Assembly (NCBI GenBank): GCA_963832725.1
Contig: CAWHVG010000003.1
Coordinates: 310,001-374,000, forward strand
Length of the DNA stretch: 64,000 nucleotides
Direction of reading: 5' to 3'
DNA from: JAEZBP01 sp963832725
GTDB taxonomy: Bacteria; Myxococcota_A; Polyangia; Polyangiales; Sandaracinaceae
Below, piece after piece: positions 18,994-29,997 of the stretch; the stretch's first letter is position 1; every line of letters starts with the position of its first letter. The notes under the pieces are model-generated. The model made no database searches. It worked only from the letters and a program-made list of their open reading frames with translations, and had not been told where the DNA came from. The translations under genes and the position numbers were made by a program.

Positions 18994-21900
18994 GTGAGAG
19001 ACCCGCCCTGATTGGTGCACGTGCACGTCGCGCCCTCGTAACACATCCCACTCGAAGGCATGTCCGTCCCTTCGGCGTTGCAGACGCGCCCATCCTCGGG
19101 GAAGCAGTTCCGCTGCTGGACCACGGCGGTCAGCCGCTCCAGCCCGTTGAACTCGTTCGTCATGTAGTCGGTCACCTGGCCGAAGACGCTCCGATAGTCG
19201 TCGGCGCCGAGGCTGCCGCCTTCGTTCGGCGTGGCCCGGTTCACCTCGGAGATGACGTCGAGGATGGTCTCGAGCGGCGTGACCGGGTCACCCGAGTCCG
19301 GAACCGAGACGACGTTCGAGAGCACGGTGTGCAAGGTGTGCTGGTCGTCCACGCCCTGGATGTCGCGGATGAGCAGGAGCGACTGGTGGACGGTGCTGTT
19401 GTCGATGTCGAGGTCACCGTCCGACGCGATGACGTCCTGGACGTTCGGCGCCATCGAGTCGCTCAGCGCGTGCATGAGCGGGACGATGTTTCGATCGTCG
19501 TCGAGCACCATCAGCATGTCGGCGCCGCCGTAGAGCGTGGCCGCGAACGCGTCGTTGGCCGACGCCTGGTCCACCAGGTAGCCGATCAGCGCACCCAGGG
19601 CGTCGCGCGCCTGAGGGTCGTCGTTCACCGCGTCGAGGAAGCGGATGGCGCCGGCCGCGAGCGGTTTTTGCATGGTGTCGGCCATCCGCGAGTGGAGCGT
19701 GGTCGCCCAGTCCTCTAGGTCGCCTGCGTCCCGATGGTGGTCGATGCGGTCGCGCGTGAAGGGCAGGGCGGTCAGCAGGATGGCCCGCGCGCGCTGGTCG
19801 CCGAAGCGGAAGCCCTCACCGAGCGTGTCGGTGGCCAGGAACTGCTCGGCGATGGCGTGCCGGGCCGTGCGCCAGTCGTGGCGGCGGTCGGTATCGGCGG
19901 CCAGGTCGGCGTCCATCCCGTTCAGCGCGTCGAGCAGGAGGTAGAGCGGCGTCATCGGCACGCTGCGCGAGCCGTCGTTGACCATCGTGGTCGCGTGGCC
20001 GTGGCGGTCGACGAGGCCCGCGTTCTGGTTCGGGTCGATCATGACGACACCCGCCGCCGAGAGCGCCGCGATGCCGTCCACGCCGGTCCGGACCTCGATG
20101 CCCTCGAGCGCCAGGTTGAGGGCGTGCATCCGCTCGAGCAGATGGCCCTCGATGAAGCCGTCGGCGATGAGCTCCTCGTAGCTTCGCGCGTTGGACTGGT
20201 GGTTGTAGTTAGGGTCGCCGGGCGAGCAGTGGTTGGTCGAAGCGGGATCGTCGCTGCAGGTCTGCGCGCTCTGATGCGAGGGCCAGTGGGCGCTCAGCGT
20301 GCCCAGCATCGAACCGAAGAGGTAGTTCCCGTCGGCGTCGAACTCGTAGCCGCTCTGGTGCATCACCTCGAGCATCGGCGTCATGCCCTCGTAGAACCCG
20401 GGCATCTCCCACGCGAAGATGGTGCCGTGGAAGCGGTCGATGACGTCGTTGCCATTGCGGTCTTGAATGCGATCGAAGAGGCTCGCGATCCACTGGCTGT
20501 TGCAGCGTTCCGGTGCCGAGGTTGGCTCACAGCGGCCGGCGGCGTTGTCGTCGAGGCCCCAGAAGACCAGCCGGTTCAGCGCCTGCGGGGTCGGGTGTGT
20601 CGTGAGGCCGTTGATCCCGGACGACTGCTCGAGGACGTGGTCGACGTCGATTCCGATGAGCCGGGCGGCATCCAGAAGGAAGTTGAGAAAGCGAGGTTTC
20701 ATCTGGAGCTGGTACCGTCCCAGGATCGCGAGGGCATAGGCTTCGGCGACGTTGTCGATCTGGATGAGATCGCATTCACCGAAGGTTCCCGGGTAAGGAA
20801 TGCTGAAGCCTCCCAGTTCGACGGTCAGGGACGCACCGGCCCGGTTGCACACCTGCACGCCGTTCAGCCCGTCGATCAGCGCCACGGTGCGCTGAAAGAG
20901 GCTCTCGTTGTCGACCGTGTCCGGCATGGAGCGGTCGACCGGCTGGTCGAGCGGGAGGCCGATTGGGGCTGCGTTCTGCGCGCCTGGGCCCGGGTTGTAG
21001 GTCACCCGATCCTTGTTCCGCATCAGGTTGCCGTAGATGGTGCCGAGCTGCGCGCTGCGATCGTCCGAGAACGAGCGCATCATCGCCTCCAGCATCCCCG
21101 GCTTCTGGGCCATGCGGACGAAGAGATCGATCAGGTCGTCCCAGAGGATGTTCGGCTGGCTGAGCTGCGCCGTCGGGTAGAGGTCACCCTGGTTCGCCAT
21201 GAAGTGCGCCGCGCGGATGACGCCCGCCGCCTCCGATTCGTGGTCGCGGAGCAGCCCTTCGGTGACCACCAGCGCGTCCTCGGTCTCGGGCCGGTACATC
21301 ATCTCGCCGAGCGCGTAGACCACGTCGAAGAGGGAGCCCTGATCGGTCTGGAAGGTCGTGTACGAGAGCGTGTGCGCGCCGTAACGCATCGTCCCGGGCA
21401 CCTGCCCGCCCATCAGGAGCGGCAGCCCGCGGCTCATCTGCATCAGGGTCGGCGAGTCGGTGCTGAACCACGGCGCCAGCTCGGCGGTCGTCCCCGCCAA
21501 CATGGTCCGGCTCGCGTCGAGGTAGTCGAAGTAGCGCGTGCCGTCGGCCCGCAACGCGCGGCCCGCCGTGTCCCGCGCTACGGCGCCTTCGTTCTGCACG
21601 TGGAAGGGTGTCGGCAGGGCGAGCAGCGTCCCGCTCGCGTCCACGAACTGCCCGAGGTCGTCGACGTCGGCCAGTTCGTCGCCGTCGGTGTCCACGAAGG
21701 GCGCTGTCAGCGCGCGCCGTCGACGGGCAGCGCGATGCCGCGCGGGTCGCGCAGCGCGACCCAGCTCGTGTCGCCGACCGCGAAGAGATCGTCCTGGCGG
21801 AACATCAGGTCCCGCATCACCGAGAGCGTCGTCTCCTCGCCGGGCGCGGCCGTCGACGGCTCCATCGTCGCCATCTCGAGCGCCAGCGCGCGCTGCAGGT

Positions 21901-22522
21901 CGGTGAACTGATCCGCCGCCGCGCCGTCGATGATCGTGTCGAGCGCCTGCGACGCGAACTGATCGAAGTCGGGGTAGGCGAGCACCGGGCGCGTCACGCC
22001 GAGCGCCAGCCGGAGCGGCCGGTATCCCTCGCGCGTGCCCATGCGTGCCAGCGCGTCCAGCGCCTGATCGTCGTGGGAGAGCTCGGTGAGGAAATCGGCC
22101 AGGCGGCGGGTCTCCTCCGGCAGTCGCTCGTCCGGCGGATCGAAGAAAGGCAGCACCGCACCGAGGAAGCGGCCGAGCTCGTCGTGGATCCCGTCCGGCA
22201 GCGTGCGGTCGAGCGCGTCGACCAAGCGCGCGCGGTTGGCGTTCAGGGCCACCAAGCGGGCTGGCGCGTCGGCCGGTGGGTCGGCGCGTCCCTCGCAGAC
22301 GGGCTTCCAGCGGATCCCGTTCACGTCCGTGGGGTTCGCCTCGCGGGCGATGCGCTCGCAGAAGACCTGGTAGATCTCCTCGCCGAGCGTCGCCTGGTTC
22401 GAAGCGGCCGGCGTCGTGTCGAACTCGGCGCAGCCCGGCGAGGTGATCCCCCCGCCGACGGCCGCGCACGCGAGCGCCACGAGCGCCGGCAGACGAGCGC
22501 GCCCCGTCTTCCGGTGTTCCAT
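18975..22522 (-). CDS. Large exported protein of unknown function (one frameshift)
   Basis: About 1180 residues. ATG 22522 (MEHRKTGRARLPALVALACA) opens a signal sequence with a Cys in SPGCAEF that may be a lipidation site, though the box is not canonical. The body is soluble, Asp/Asn-rich and mostly helical, with a calcium-like DTDGDELADVDDL loop near the centre, several Cys in the second half, and a Cys-rich end (CYEGATCTCTNQGG). One shift at about 21715 joins PVDGAR to LTAPFVDTDGDE. I recognise no family. Its position directly before, and overlapping, the FadL-like gene suggests a cell-surface or periplasmic partner of that channel, which is inference only. Confidence 0.75.
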
Positions 22523-22871
22523 CCCTGTCATCCCCAATCGCGAGACCGACCGACAAGCTACCGGCATCGGGACGTCGCGAAAAGGGCTCGCGCGTTTCAC
22601 GAGGATTTCGCGCGCGTCGCCGAACGGGGACATCCGGGCGTGATCCCGGCAAGCCCTCGCGTCGCAACGGGCGCGTGATTCCGGTTCGCTCTCGAGGCTC
22701 GAACGCGCGGCGATCGGAGCGTGTGCGGAGCACTGCTGGCGGGAGGCGCCGAGTGATCCGTCTCCCGGATGCTCCGGGCGTCGTGGCGGCGCGAGTGAGC
22801 CTTCGGCGGGGCCCTGTCGGCGCGCCAACGAGAGCGTGCGCAGGCGGCGCATCCGGGCTATCGGTGCGCCC
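22523..22871. other. Intergenic region between divergent genes
   Basis: About 350 bp between the large exported protein gene and prmC, which are transcribed away from each other. It must hold both promoters. No convincing sigma-70 pair, terminator or operator was found; the composition is GC-rich throughout. Confidence 0.4.
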
Positions 22872-23732
22872 GTGCAGACGGCCTGGACCATCCGCCGCGT
22901 CCTCGCGTGGACGGCCGAGAACTTCGAGGAGCGGGGCATCGAGAGCTCGCGCCTCGACGCGGAGCTCCTGGTCGCGCATGCGCTGGGGATCGGCCGGGTC
23001 GCCCTCTACATGGATCTGGATCGCCCGCTCACCGACGCCGAGCGCGGCGCCATCCGCGAGCTGGTCAAGCGCCGCCGCCGGTACGAGCCGGTCGCCTACA
23101 TCCTGGGCAGCAAGGAGTTCTGGGGGCGCAAGTTCGCCGTCGGCCCAGCCGTCTTGGTGCCGCGACCGGACACCGAGACGCTGATCGAGCGCGCGCTCGA
23201 GCTGCTGCCGGAGGACGCCAGCGGCCGTGCGCTGGATCTGTGCACCGGCAGCGGTGCCATCGGCATCACCCTCGCCGCGGAGCGCGCGGGGCTGGAGGTC
23301 GACCTCACCGATCTCTCGCCCGAGGCGTTGGCGGTGGCGCGTTCGAACGCGGAGGCGCTCGGCGTGGCGGATCGTGTGCGCTTCGTCGAGGGCGATCTCT
23401 TCGCGCCGCTCGAGCCACACGGCGGCTACCTGCTCATCGCCTCCAACCCGCCTTACATCCCGAGCGGCGAGATGGGCTCGCTGCCTCCCGACGTTCGCGA
23501 TCACGAGCCGCGGCTCGCCCTGGAAGCCGGCGAGGACGGATTGGACGTCCACCGTCGCATCGCGGAGGAGGCGGGCCGCTTCCTCGCCGCGGAGGGCGCG
23601 CTCCTGGTCGAGGTCGGCGCGGGGCAAGCCCCGGCCGTCGAAGCGTTGCTGCGCGCGCAGGACTGGGCGCAGACCACGGCGCGGCATCGGGACCTCGGCG
23701 GTATCGAGCGCATCGTCGAAGCGCGGCGCTGA
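22872..23732 (+). CDS. prmC: Release-factor glutamine methyltransferase PrmC (HemK)
   Basis: SAM-dependent enzyme that methylates the Gln of the GGQ motif in peptide-release factors. The N-terminal helical domain is followed by the substrate loop YEPVAYILGSKEFWG, the SAM motif LDLCTGSGAIGI and the diagnostic NPPYIP catalytic loop, then DVRDHEPRLALEAGEDGLD. The length of 286 residues is normal. The GTG at 22872 (VQTAWTIRRVLAWTAENF) is preferred; a longer N-terminus would be Arg-rich and unsupported. prfA is not adjacent. Confidence 0.92.
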   Translation: MQTAWTIRRVLAWTAENFEERGIESSRLDAELLVAHALGIGRVALYMDLDRPLTDAERGAIRELVKRRRRYEPVAYILGSKEFWGRKFAVGPAVLVPRPDTETLIERALELLPEDASGRALDLCTGSGAIGITLAAERAGLEVDLTDLSPEALAVARSNAEALGVADRVRFVEGDLFAPLEPHGGYLLIASNPPYIPSGEMGSLPPDVRDHEPRLALEAGEDGLDVHRRIAEEAGRFLAAEGALLVEVGAGQAPAVEALLRAQDWAQTTARHRDLGGIERIVEARR

Positions 23733-23851
23733 GCACGGTACGAGCGCCGGTGCTCCCGCAGCGCGCCGCCGAGACCAGCGCGGGCGCAGACCCGTTCTCC
23801 GACGGCACGTGGGAGCAGAGGGCGAGGACGACCGGGCACGCTTCCGGGGGA

Positions 23852-23876
23852 ACGCTCGCGAGTCGGAGGCGAGCGT
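23852..23876. terminator. Hairpin between convergent prmC and vWA gene
   Basis: Perfect 8-bp arms ACGCTCGC and GCGAGCGT with a 9-base loop, in the 200-bp gap between two convergent genes. No T-run on either strand. Confidence 0.4.
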
Positions 23877-23933
23877 GGGTCGTCGTGGCCACGGAGGCCC
23901 TGGGAGCCAAGGGTAGTGAGAGGTCTGGCAGGC

Positions 23934-25969
23934 CTACGCCGGGCGGCGGGCGAGGTGGCCGGCGCGCAGGCGGAGGAGGGCTTCGGCGACGGCGAGCAGG
24001 CCGACCAGCAAGAAGAGCCACGGCGCGAGGGGGCGCTCGACGACGCCGTTCACGCCGCTGCCGGATCCGTCGCTGCGTGCCGCCTCCGGGAGCGGGGCCG
24101 GCGTCAGGTCGCTCTCGTCGGCGGGAGGCGCGACGAGGAATGCGAGGCGGGGCGCTTCGTGGAGCGCGCTCTCTCGGGTGGCGACCTGGACTCGGTACAC
24201 GCCCGGAACGCTGGTGTCCCCGAGCTCGACAGGCTGCTCGAGGTCCGCTTCGTCGTGCTCGATCACCTCCCCAGACGGCGTGACGATGCGGAGGCGCACG
24301 GCTCCTGCCGGGGCGCTCAGCGTGACCGGCGTGCCGGGCGCGACGGCCCCTTCGGCCGTGCTGCCGGTCGGCGCGAGCTCCCTGATGAGTGCGACGATCG
24401 GGGGAGATAGCCCGGGCGATAGGGAAGGTCGGTCCAGGCGTCGTCGAGGGTGGTGGCCAAGAGAGCCACCTTCCCGTCGCCGTGCGAAGCGACCAAGAGC
24501 GCCGGCGCGCCGTCGTCGAAGACGAGCTGGGTCTCGGCGTTCGGGGCGACGTCGTCGAAGCCGATCCGCCGCCGCGTGTGCGCCTCGTCGAGCCCCGTCG
24601 AGCCCTCCGGCAAGAGCGTCGTACCCCGCGCGACATGCGGGCCGCCGATCTCGGCCGCGGTCGCGGCCCGCGGATGCGCCGGCAGGAGCTCTCCCAGCCG
24701 CGCGAGATAGGCGCGCGAGTCGAAGTGCGCGCCCGGCGCGATCAGGAGCCCCCCTCCGCGCTCCACGTGCTCGCGAAGCCGCGCAGCCACGCGCGGCGAC
24801 GGCGCCGGCACGTTCGCCAGCACGATGACGTCGGCGTCGCTGGCGTCCATCGCCGCGAGCGTCTCGGGGTCGACCTGCCGTCGGGTCAGCGCGCCGCCTT
24901 CCGGGGGGGCGAGGTCGATGGCGCGCGCCAGGAAACGCGCGCCGTCGTTGCCGCGCGTCGGCCCGGCGTCCCCCTCGACGACCAGGATCCGCGCGCCCGC
25001 GGGCTCTCGGATGGCCACGCCCCGCGCGTCGTCCGCCGGCAGAGCGTCTTCCTCGCCGCCGAGACGGACGGTCGCGGCCGGGTTCTCCGGGTCGAGCGAG
25101 GCGTGGAGCGTGACGCGCGCGCCGCCCTCGACGATGGTGAACGGCTGGCGCGCGAGCTCCTCGCCGGCGCGCTCCAAGACGACGGATCGTGCCTGCCCGT
25201 CCATCTCCCAGGCGCGCACCTCGACGGCGATCGAGAAACGGCCGGGCGTGGTCGGGTCGGGGAGGGCGCGCGCATCCACCACGGCTGCGTTCGGCACGGG
25301 CCCGTCGTCGCCGATGCGCTCGAAGCTCACGTCGACGCCGGACGGGAGGCGGACGTCGCTCAGGCCGGCGTTTGCGGCGCCGTCGGTCAGCACCAGCAGG
25401 CGCCGCTCGGAGAAACGCGCGCCGGCCAGCTCGCGCTCGGCGAGCTCGATGGCGCCGGCGAGATCGGTGCCGCGCGCGCTCGAACCGCGGGCGTCGTCGA
25501 GGGCACGGGCCGTGGCTCCTCGCTCGTCGGTGCGAGCGACCAGGATGCGTGCAGGCTTCCCGGCCAGCACCACGGCGACCTCGGAGCCGCGCGGGAGGCT
25601 CTCGACCACCTCGACCGCGCGATCGACGGCGCGATCGAGGAGCGAAGGCTCGCCGCGGCCGGCCATCGACATCGAGTCGTCGACGACGATGGCGACGGAC
25701 GCGACGGAGCCGTCGCCGTAGGCCAACCCGACCCGCACGAAGGGCTTGGCCAACGCCATCGCGGCCAGTCCGATCAAGAGCACGCGCACGATGAGCAGGA
25801 GTAGGTCGACCAGGCGCACGCGCTTCTTGCTGGAGGCTTCGGCGCGGCGGAGGAGCGCGATCGTCGGCAGGCGGCGGGCGGGGAGATCCTGCCGCCGCAG
25901 CAGGTGCGCCACGATCGGGAGGCCCGCGGCGGCGAGCGCCAAGAGCGCCAGCGGCGTCTCGAACCCCAT
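23934..25969 (-). CDS. BatA-like membrane protein with vWA domain (one frameshift)
   Basis: About 678 residues. The N-terminus is the aerotolerance/BatA segment: FETPLALLALAAAGLPIVAH, then LPARRLPTIALLRRAE and a second helix near residue 60. A vWA domain with MIDAS DDSMSM and TDLAG follows at about 90-240, then an Ig-like region and a class I amidotransferase-like fold (ILVVEGD, GGGLLIAPG). The C-terminus carries a final membrane helix (APWLFLLVGLLAVAEALLRL). A +1 shift at about 24402, in a run of C next to GATC, separates YRPGYLP from IVALIRELAP. The start overlaps the DUF58 stop by one base. It is the last gene of the moxR cluster and is probably a membrane platform for the MoxR ATPase. Confidence 0.85.
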
Positions 25970-26892
25970 CAGCCGAAGCCCCTGCGGCTGGCGGTGGTCA
26001 GGATGCTGGCGAGGGTGTGCTCCACGGGCTCGTCGGTTCGGGCCAGCACGTAGCGCGCGCCCGCGGCCATGCAGCGCGCGCGGCAGCCGGCGATGAACGC
26101 GCCCATCTCCCGGATGTAGGCGTCCCGGAGCGCGTCGGGATCGGCGTCGAGGCTCGCCTCGCCCTCCATGCCGAGAAAGCGGGCCGGCTCGTCGAAGGGG
26201 AACTCGATCTCGTCCGGGTCGAGGACGTGGAAGACGACGACGTCGTGGCCGTGGCCGGCGAGGTAGCTCAGCGGCTCGAGCGCACGCTCGTCGAAGTCGA
26301 GGAGATCGCTCGCCAGCGCCACCAGGCCGCGGCGGCCGGCGCGCTCGGCCACTTCGGTGAGCGCGACGTGCAGATCGGTCGGGACGCCTTCGACCGGCGG
26401 TGTGGCCAGCTCGGTGAGGATGGCCTCCAGATGCGCCGGCCGAGTCCGCGCCGGCAAGCGCGCGTCGACTCGCGTGCCGATCACGGCCAGCCCCGGGGCG
26501 TCGCCCTGGCGACTGAGGATGAACGCGAGAGCGCCGAGCAACGTGGCCGCGTGCTCGGCCTTGGTGGGTCGCTCACCGCCGCCATAGGCCATCGAGCCGG
26601 AGTGGTCGTACACCAGCGTGGCCGAGAGATGCGTCTCCTGCTCGAAGCGCTTGATCTGGTGGCGGTCACTCCGCGCGAAGGCGCGCCAGTCGAGCAGGCG
26701 CAGGTCGTCGCCGGGCTTGTACTCGCGGTGCTCGACGAAGACGACGCTGGCGCCGCGGTGCGGGCTGCGGTGCACGCCGCTGAGCAGGCCGTCCACCGCC
26801 TTGCGTGCCGAGAAGCTCAGGTTCGCGAGGCGCTTCTTGACCTCGGGGTCGAGCGCCTGGCTGCTCGGGCGTTCGCGGTCAACGGGGGGCAC
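25969..26892 (-). CDS. DUF58 / vWA-like protein
   Basis: A 307-residue soluble protein from a GTG at 26892. It shows the DUF58 signature (GVHRSPHRGASVVFVEHREY, then PGDDLRLLDWRAFARSDRHQ and IKRFEQETHLS) and a vWA-type metal site (YDHSGSMAYGG). Such proteins sit between a MoxR AAA+ ATPase and vWA membrane proteins in many phyla and are thought to be MoxR cofactors or substrates. It is 36 bp from the moxR stop and overlaps the downstream BatA-like start. Confidence 0.93.
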   Translation of the reverse strand: MPPVDRERPSSQALDPEVKKRLANLSFSARKAVDGLLSGVHRSPHRGASVVFVEHREYKPGDDLRLLDWRAFARSDRHQIKRFEQETHLSATLVYDHSGSMAYGGGERPTKAEHAATLLGALAFILSRQGDAPGLAVIGTRVDARLPARTRPAHLEAILTELATPPVEGVPTDLHVALTEVAERAGRRGLVALASDLLDFDERALEPLSYLAGHGHDVVVFHVLDPDEIEFPFDEPARFLGMEGEASLDADPDALRDAYIREMGAFIAGCRARCMAAGARYVLARTDEPVEHTLASILTTASRRGFG

Positions 26893-26928
26893 GGGGCGTC
26901 GTCTCGAAGCGGCCGGCGCGCGGCCGCG

Positions 26929-28014
<1,086 letters not shown>

Positions 28015-28017
28015 GGT

Positions 28018-28183
28018 CTAGATGTCCTCCGCGGAACTCGCAACACGATCTGGCCGGCTCTCGACGCCAATCTCGGGCGCGAGCCTCCTCGAAAATGCTT
28101 TGCATTTCCTGCGGGGGCGCGCACCCAATCTCGACGCCGATCGCTCGGCCATACCGGTCACGACTTCCGCCTCGGACATCTAG
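28018..28183. mobile_element. CTAG-bounded inverted-repeat element E1 (166 bp)
   Basis: Both ends are CTAGATGTCC. The arms continue as CTCCGCGGAACTCGCAAC on the left and, reverse-complemented, GAGGCGGAAGTCGTGAC on the right (about 20 of 27 positions alike). The centre holds a palindrome, AAATGCTTTGCATTT, followed by the sequence shared with E4 and E6. It interrupts an otherwise tight reverse-strand cluster between the HExxH/TPR gene and moxR. No coding capacity. Read as a MITE with TA target duplication in CTAG (inference). Confidence 0.75.
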
Positions 28184-28220
28184 TCGGGACGCTCCCACGA
28201 GGGAAACGATACCCTGAGGG

Positions 28221-28250
28221 CATATACCGCCGCGCCGACCCTCGCGCTAA
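28221..28250 (-). promoter_or_regulatory. Possible sigma-70 promoter for moxR cluster
   Basis: On the reverse strand, TTAGCG (28250-28245) and TATATG (28226-28221) are 18 bp apart in a 225-bp non-coding stretch upstream of E1. The -10 box is good and the -35 weak. If used, the transcript would cross E1 before moxR. Confidence 0.3.
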
Positions 28251-28409
28251 CGCGATCGGCGGAGGGAGGCAGACGGATCGCGGGCTCCGATGCACGGTGC
28301 CTCGGGTCGAGCGCGAGAGCCGCAGCGGAGGGAGGTGCGTGGCGCTTCTGCGCGCGGCCCGAGCTCGCACCAGCGAGGGAGCGAGCGTCTCGATCGAGCG
28401 CCGTGAGCG

Positions 28410-29997
28410 TCAGCGCGCGCCGGATCGACCGTGGAGCGCGCGACAGCTCCGCTCTTCGAGCCCGCGCTCGTCGTCGTCGTCGGTCGCCTCCGCGAGGTCG
28501 CAGTGGGGCGCCGGATTCGAAGGGGTTGAGGCGGATGGCTTCGCGGAGCGCGGTGCGCGCGTGCTCGCGGTCACCGAGCGCGAGCCACGCCGCGCCCGAG
28601 ACGGCCCAGGTGGGCTCGTGGTCGGGGTAGCGCTCGCGGAACGGGGCCAGGGCCTCGACGGCGCGCTCGGGCTCGCCGCCGACCAGCGCGGCGCGCGCAT
28701 AGCGGCTGGCGACGACGGGGTTGTCGGGCGCCGCGTCGTGGGCGTGGCCGTACTCGATCGCGGCGGCGTGCGGGTGGTCTCGGTCCCAGAGCAGATCCCC
28801 GAGGCGCAAGAAGCGGCGGGCCCGCTCGCCCTGGACGTCGCTGGTCTCGTCGACCTCGCCGTCCCCTTGCCTCAGCCGCAGCGCCAGCGCCTGGGGCGCC
28901 TCGCCTTCGGGCACGGGCCGGTCGCGGAGCGCGCTCTTCCACCCGCGCTCGATGGCGTCGAACGATTCCTCCCCCACGTCGGCCAACGCCTCGCGCGCGT
29001 CGGTGCCGCCGGCGATCTCCTGGATGGCCCGCCGCAGCCCGCCCGCGCCGTGCTGGTGATAGAAGCGCTCGATGAAGGTCGCGACCTGTGCGAACGCGAG
29101 CGCCGCGTCCTCCTGCGAGGGCAGCCGCGCGATCGAAGGGTGGAGCCGGTCGAAGGGGATCAGCCGGTCGTGCGCGAGCGCGTCGTGGAGCATCGCCTCC
29201 GCCGAAGGGTCGAGGTGCGCGGCGGGCGGCCCACCTCGCCATCGCCGCTCGAGGAACTTGGCGACGCCCTCCTGGAGCCACACCGGCGCGCGATCGCGGG
29301 AGGCCCGCGAGAGGAACATGTGGACCAGCTCGTGGCCGATGGTGTCCATCCACGGGTAGCCGCGCACCAGCGCGCGCGGCGAGGTGATCATCAGCCGGTC
29401 CCACTTCGACAGGGCGATGGTCCCCGTGGTGGCGATCTCCTGCACCGTCAGCGTGGAGACCTGCGCCAGGCTGGCCGCCGTCGGGTAGATCTCCAGCCGG
29501 ATCGGCCCCGGCGGGTGGACGCCCAGCTCCTCGCCGACCGCGTGGTCCGCGGCGGCCATGGCTTCGAACGCGTAGGGCACCAGGATGGCGTCGGGGCCGG
29601 GCGCGTGTCGCACCTCGTAGCGGCCGTCGGGCGAGCGGGCGGTGACGAAGCCCGCGGTGGCGTCCCGCGTGGCGCGGATGAGCGCGGCGAGCTCCTGGCG
29701 ATCCTCGGGGGCGCGCAGCCGACCCTCGTCGCCGGCCGCGTCGAGATCGCTGACCGCGCCGGAGTAGTCGCCCCGGTAGAACCGGAGCATCGCGCGCTCG
29801 AAGCGCACGTCGGGATCCTCGGGATACGCACGCGCCAGCCGTTCGAGGATGTGTCCCGCGTCGGCGACCCGGACCTCCATCAACGCGTCGGCGGCCTCGC
29901 GCAAGGCGGCACCGTCGGCGCCGGAGGGCATGGCCGCCGCCGGCGTCGCGAACGACCACAGGAGGATCCCCGTCGCGATGGTGCGTCGGAGCCTCAT
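28410..29997 (-). CDS. Exported HExxH metalloprotease-like protein with TPR tail (one frameshift)
   Basis: About 528 residues. The ATG at 29997 overlaps the DUF4175 stop by 4 bp and opens a signal peptide (TIATGILLWSFATPAAA). Residues 25-75 are TPR-like. A peptidase-MA-like gluzincin domain has HELVHMFLSR, with the downstream Glu in WLQEGVAKFLE as third zinc ligand. The C-terminal third is TPR (EYGHAHDAAPDNPVVASRYA, HARTALREAIRLNP). A +1 shift at about 28515, GATC read as GAATC, hides the true end; repair gives NPFDPAPHCDLAEATDDDDE and a stop at 28410. Probably periplasmic, in an operon with DUF4175 and, originally, moxR. Confidence 0.83.
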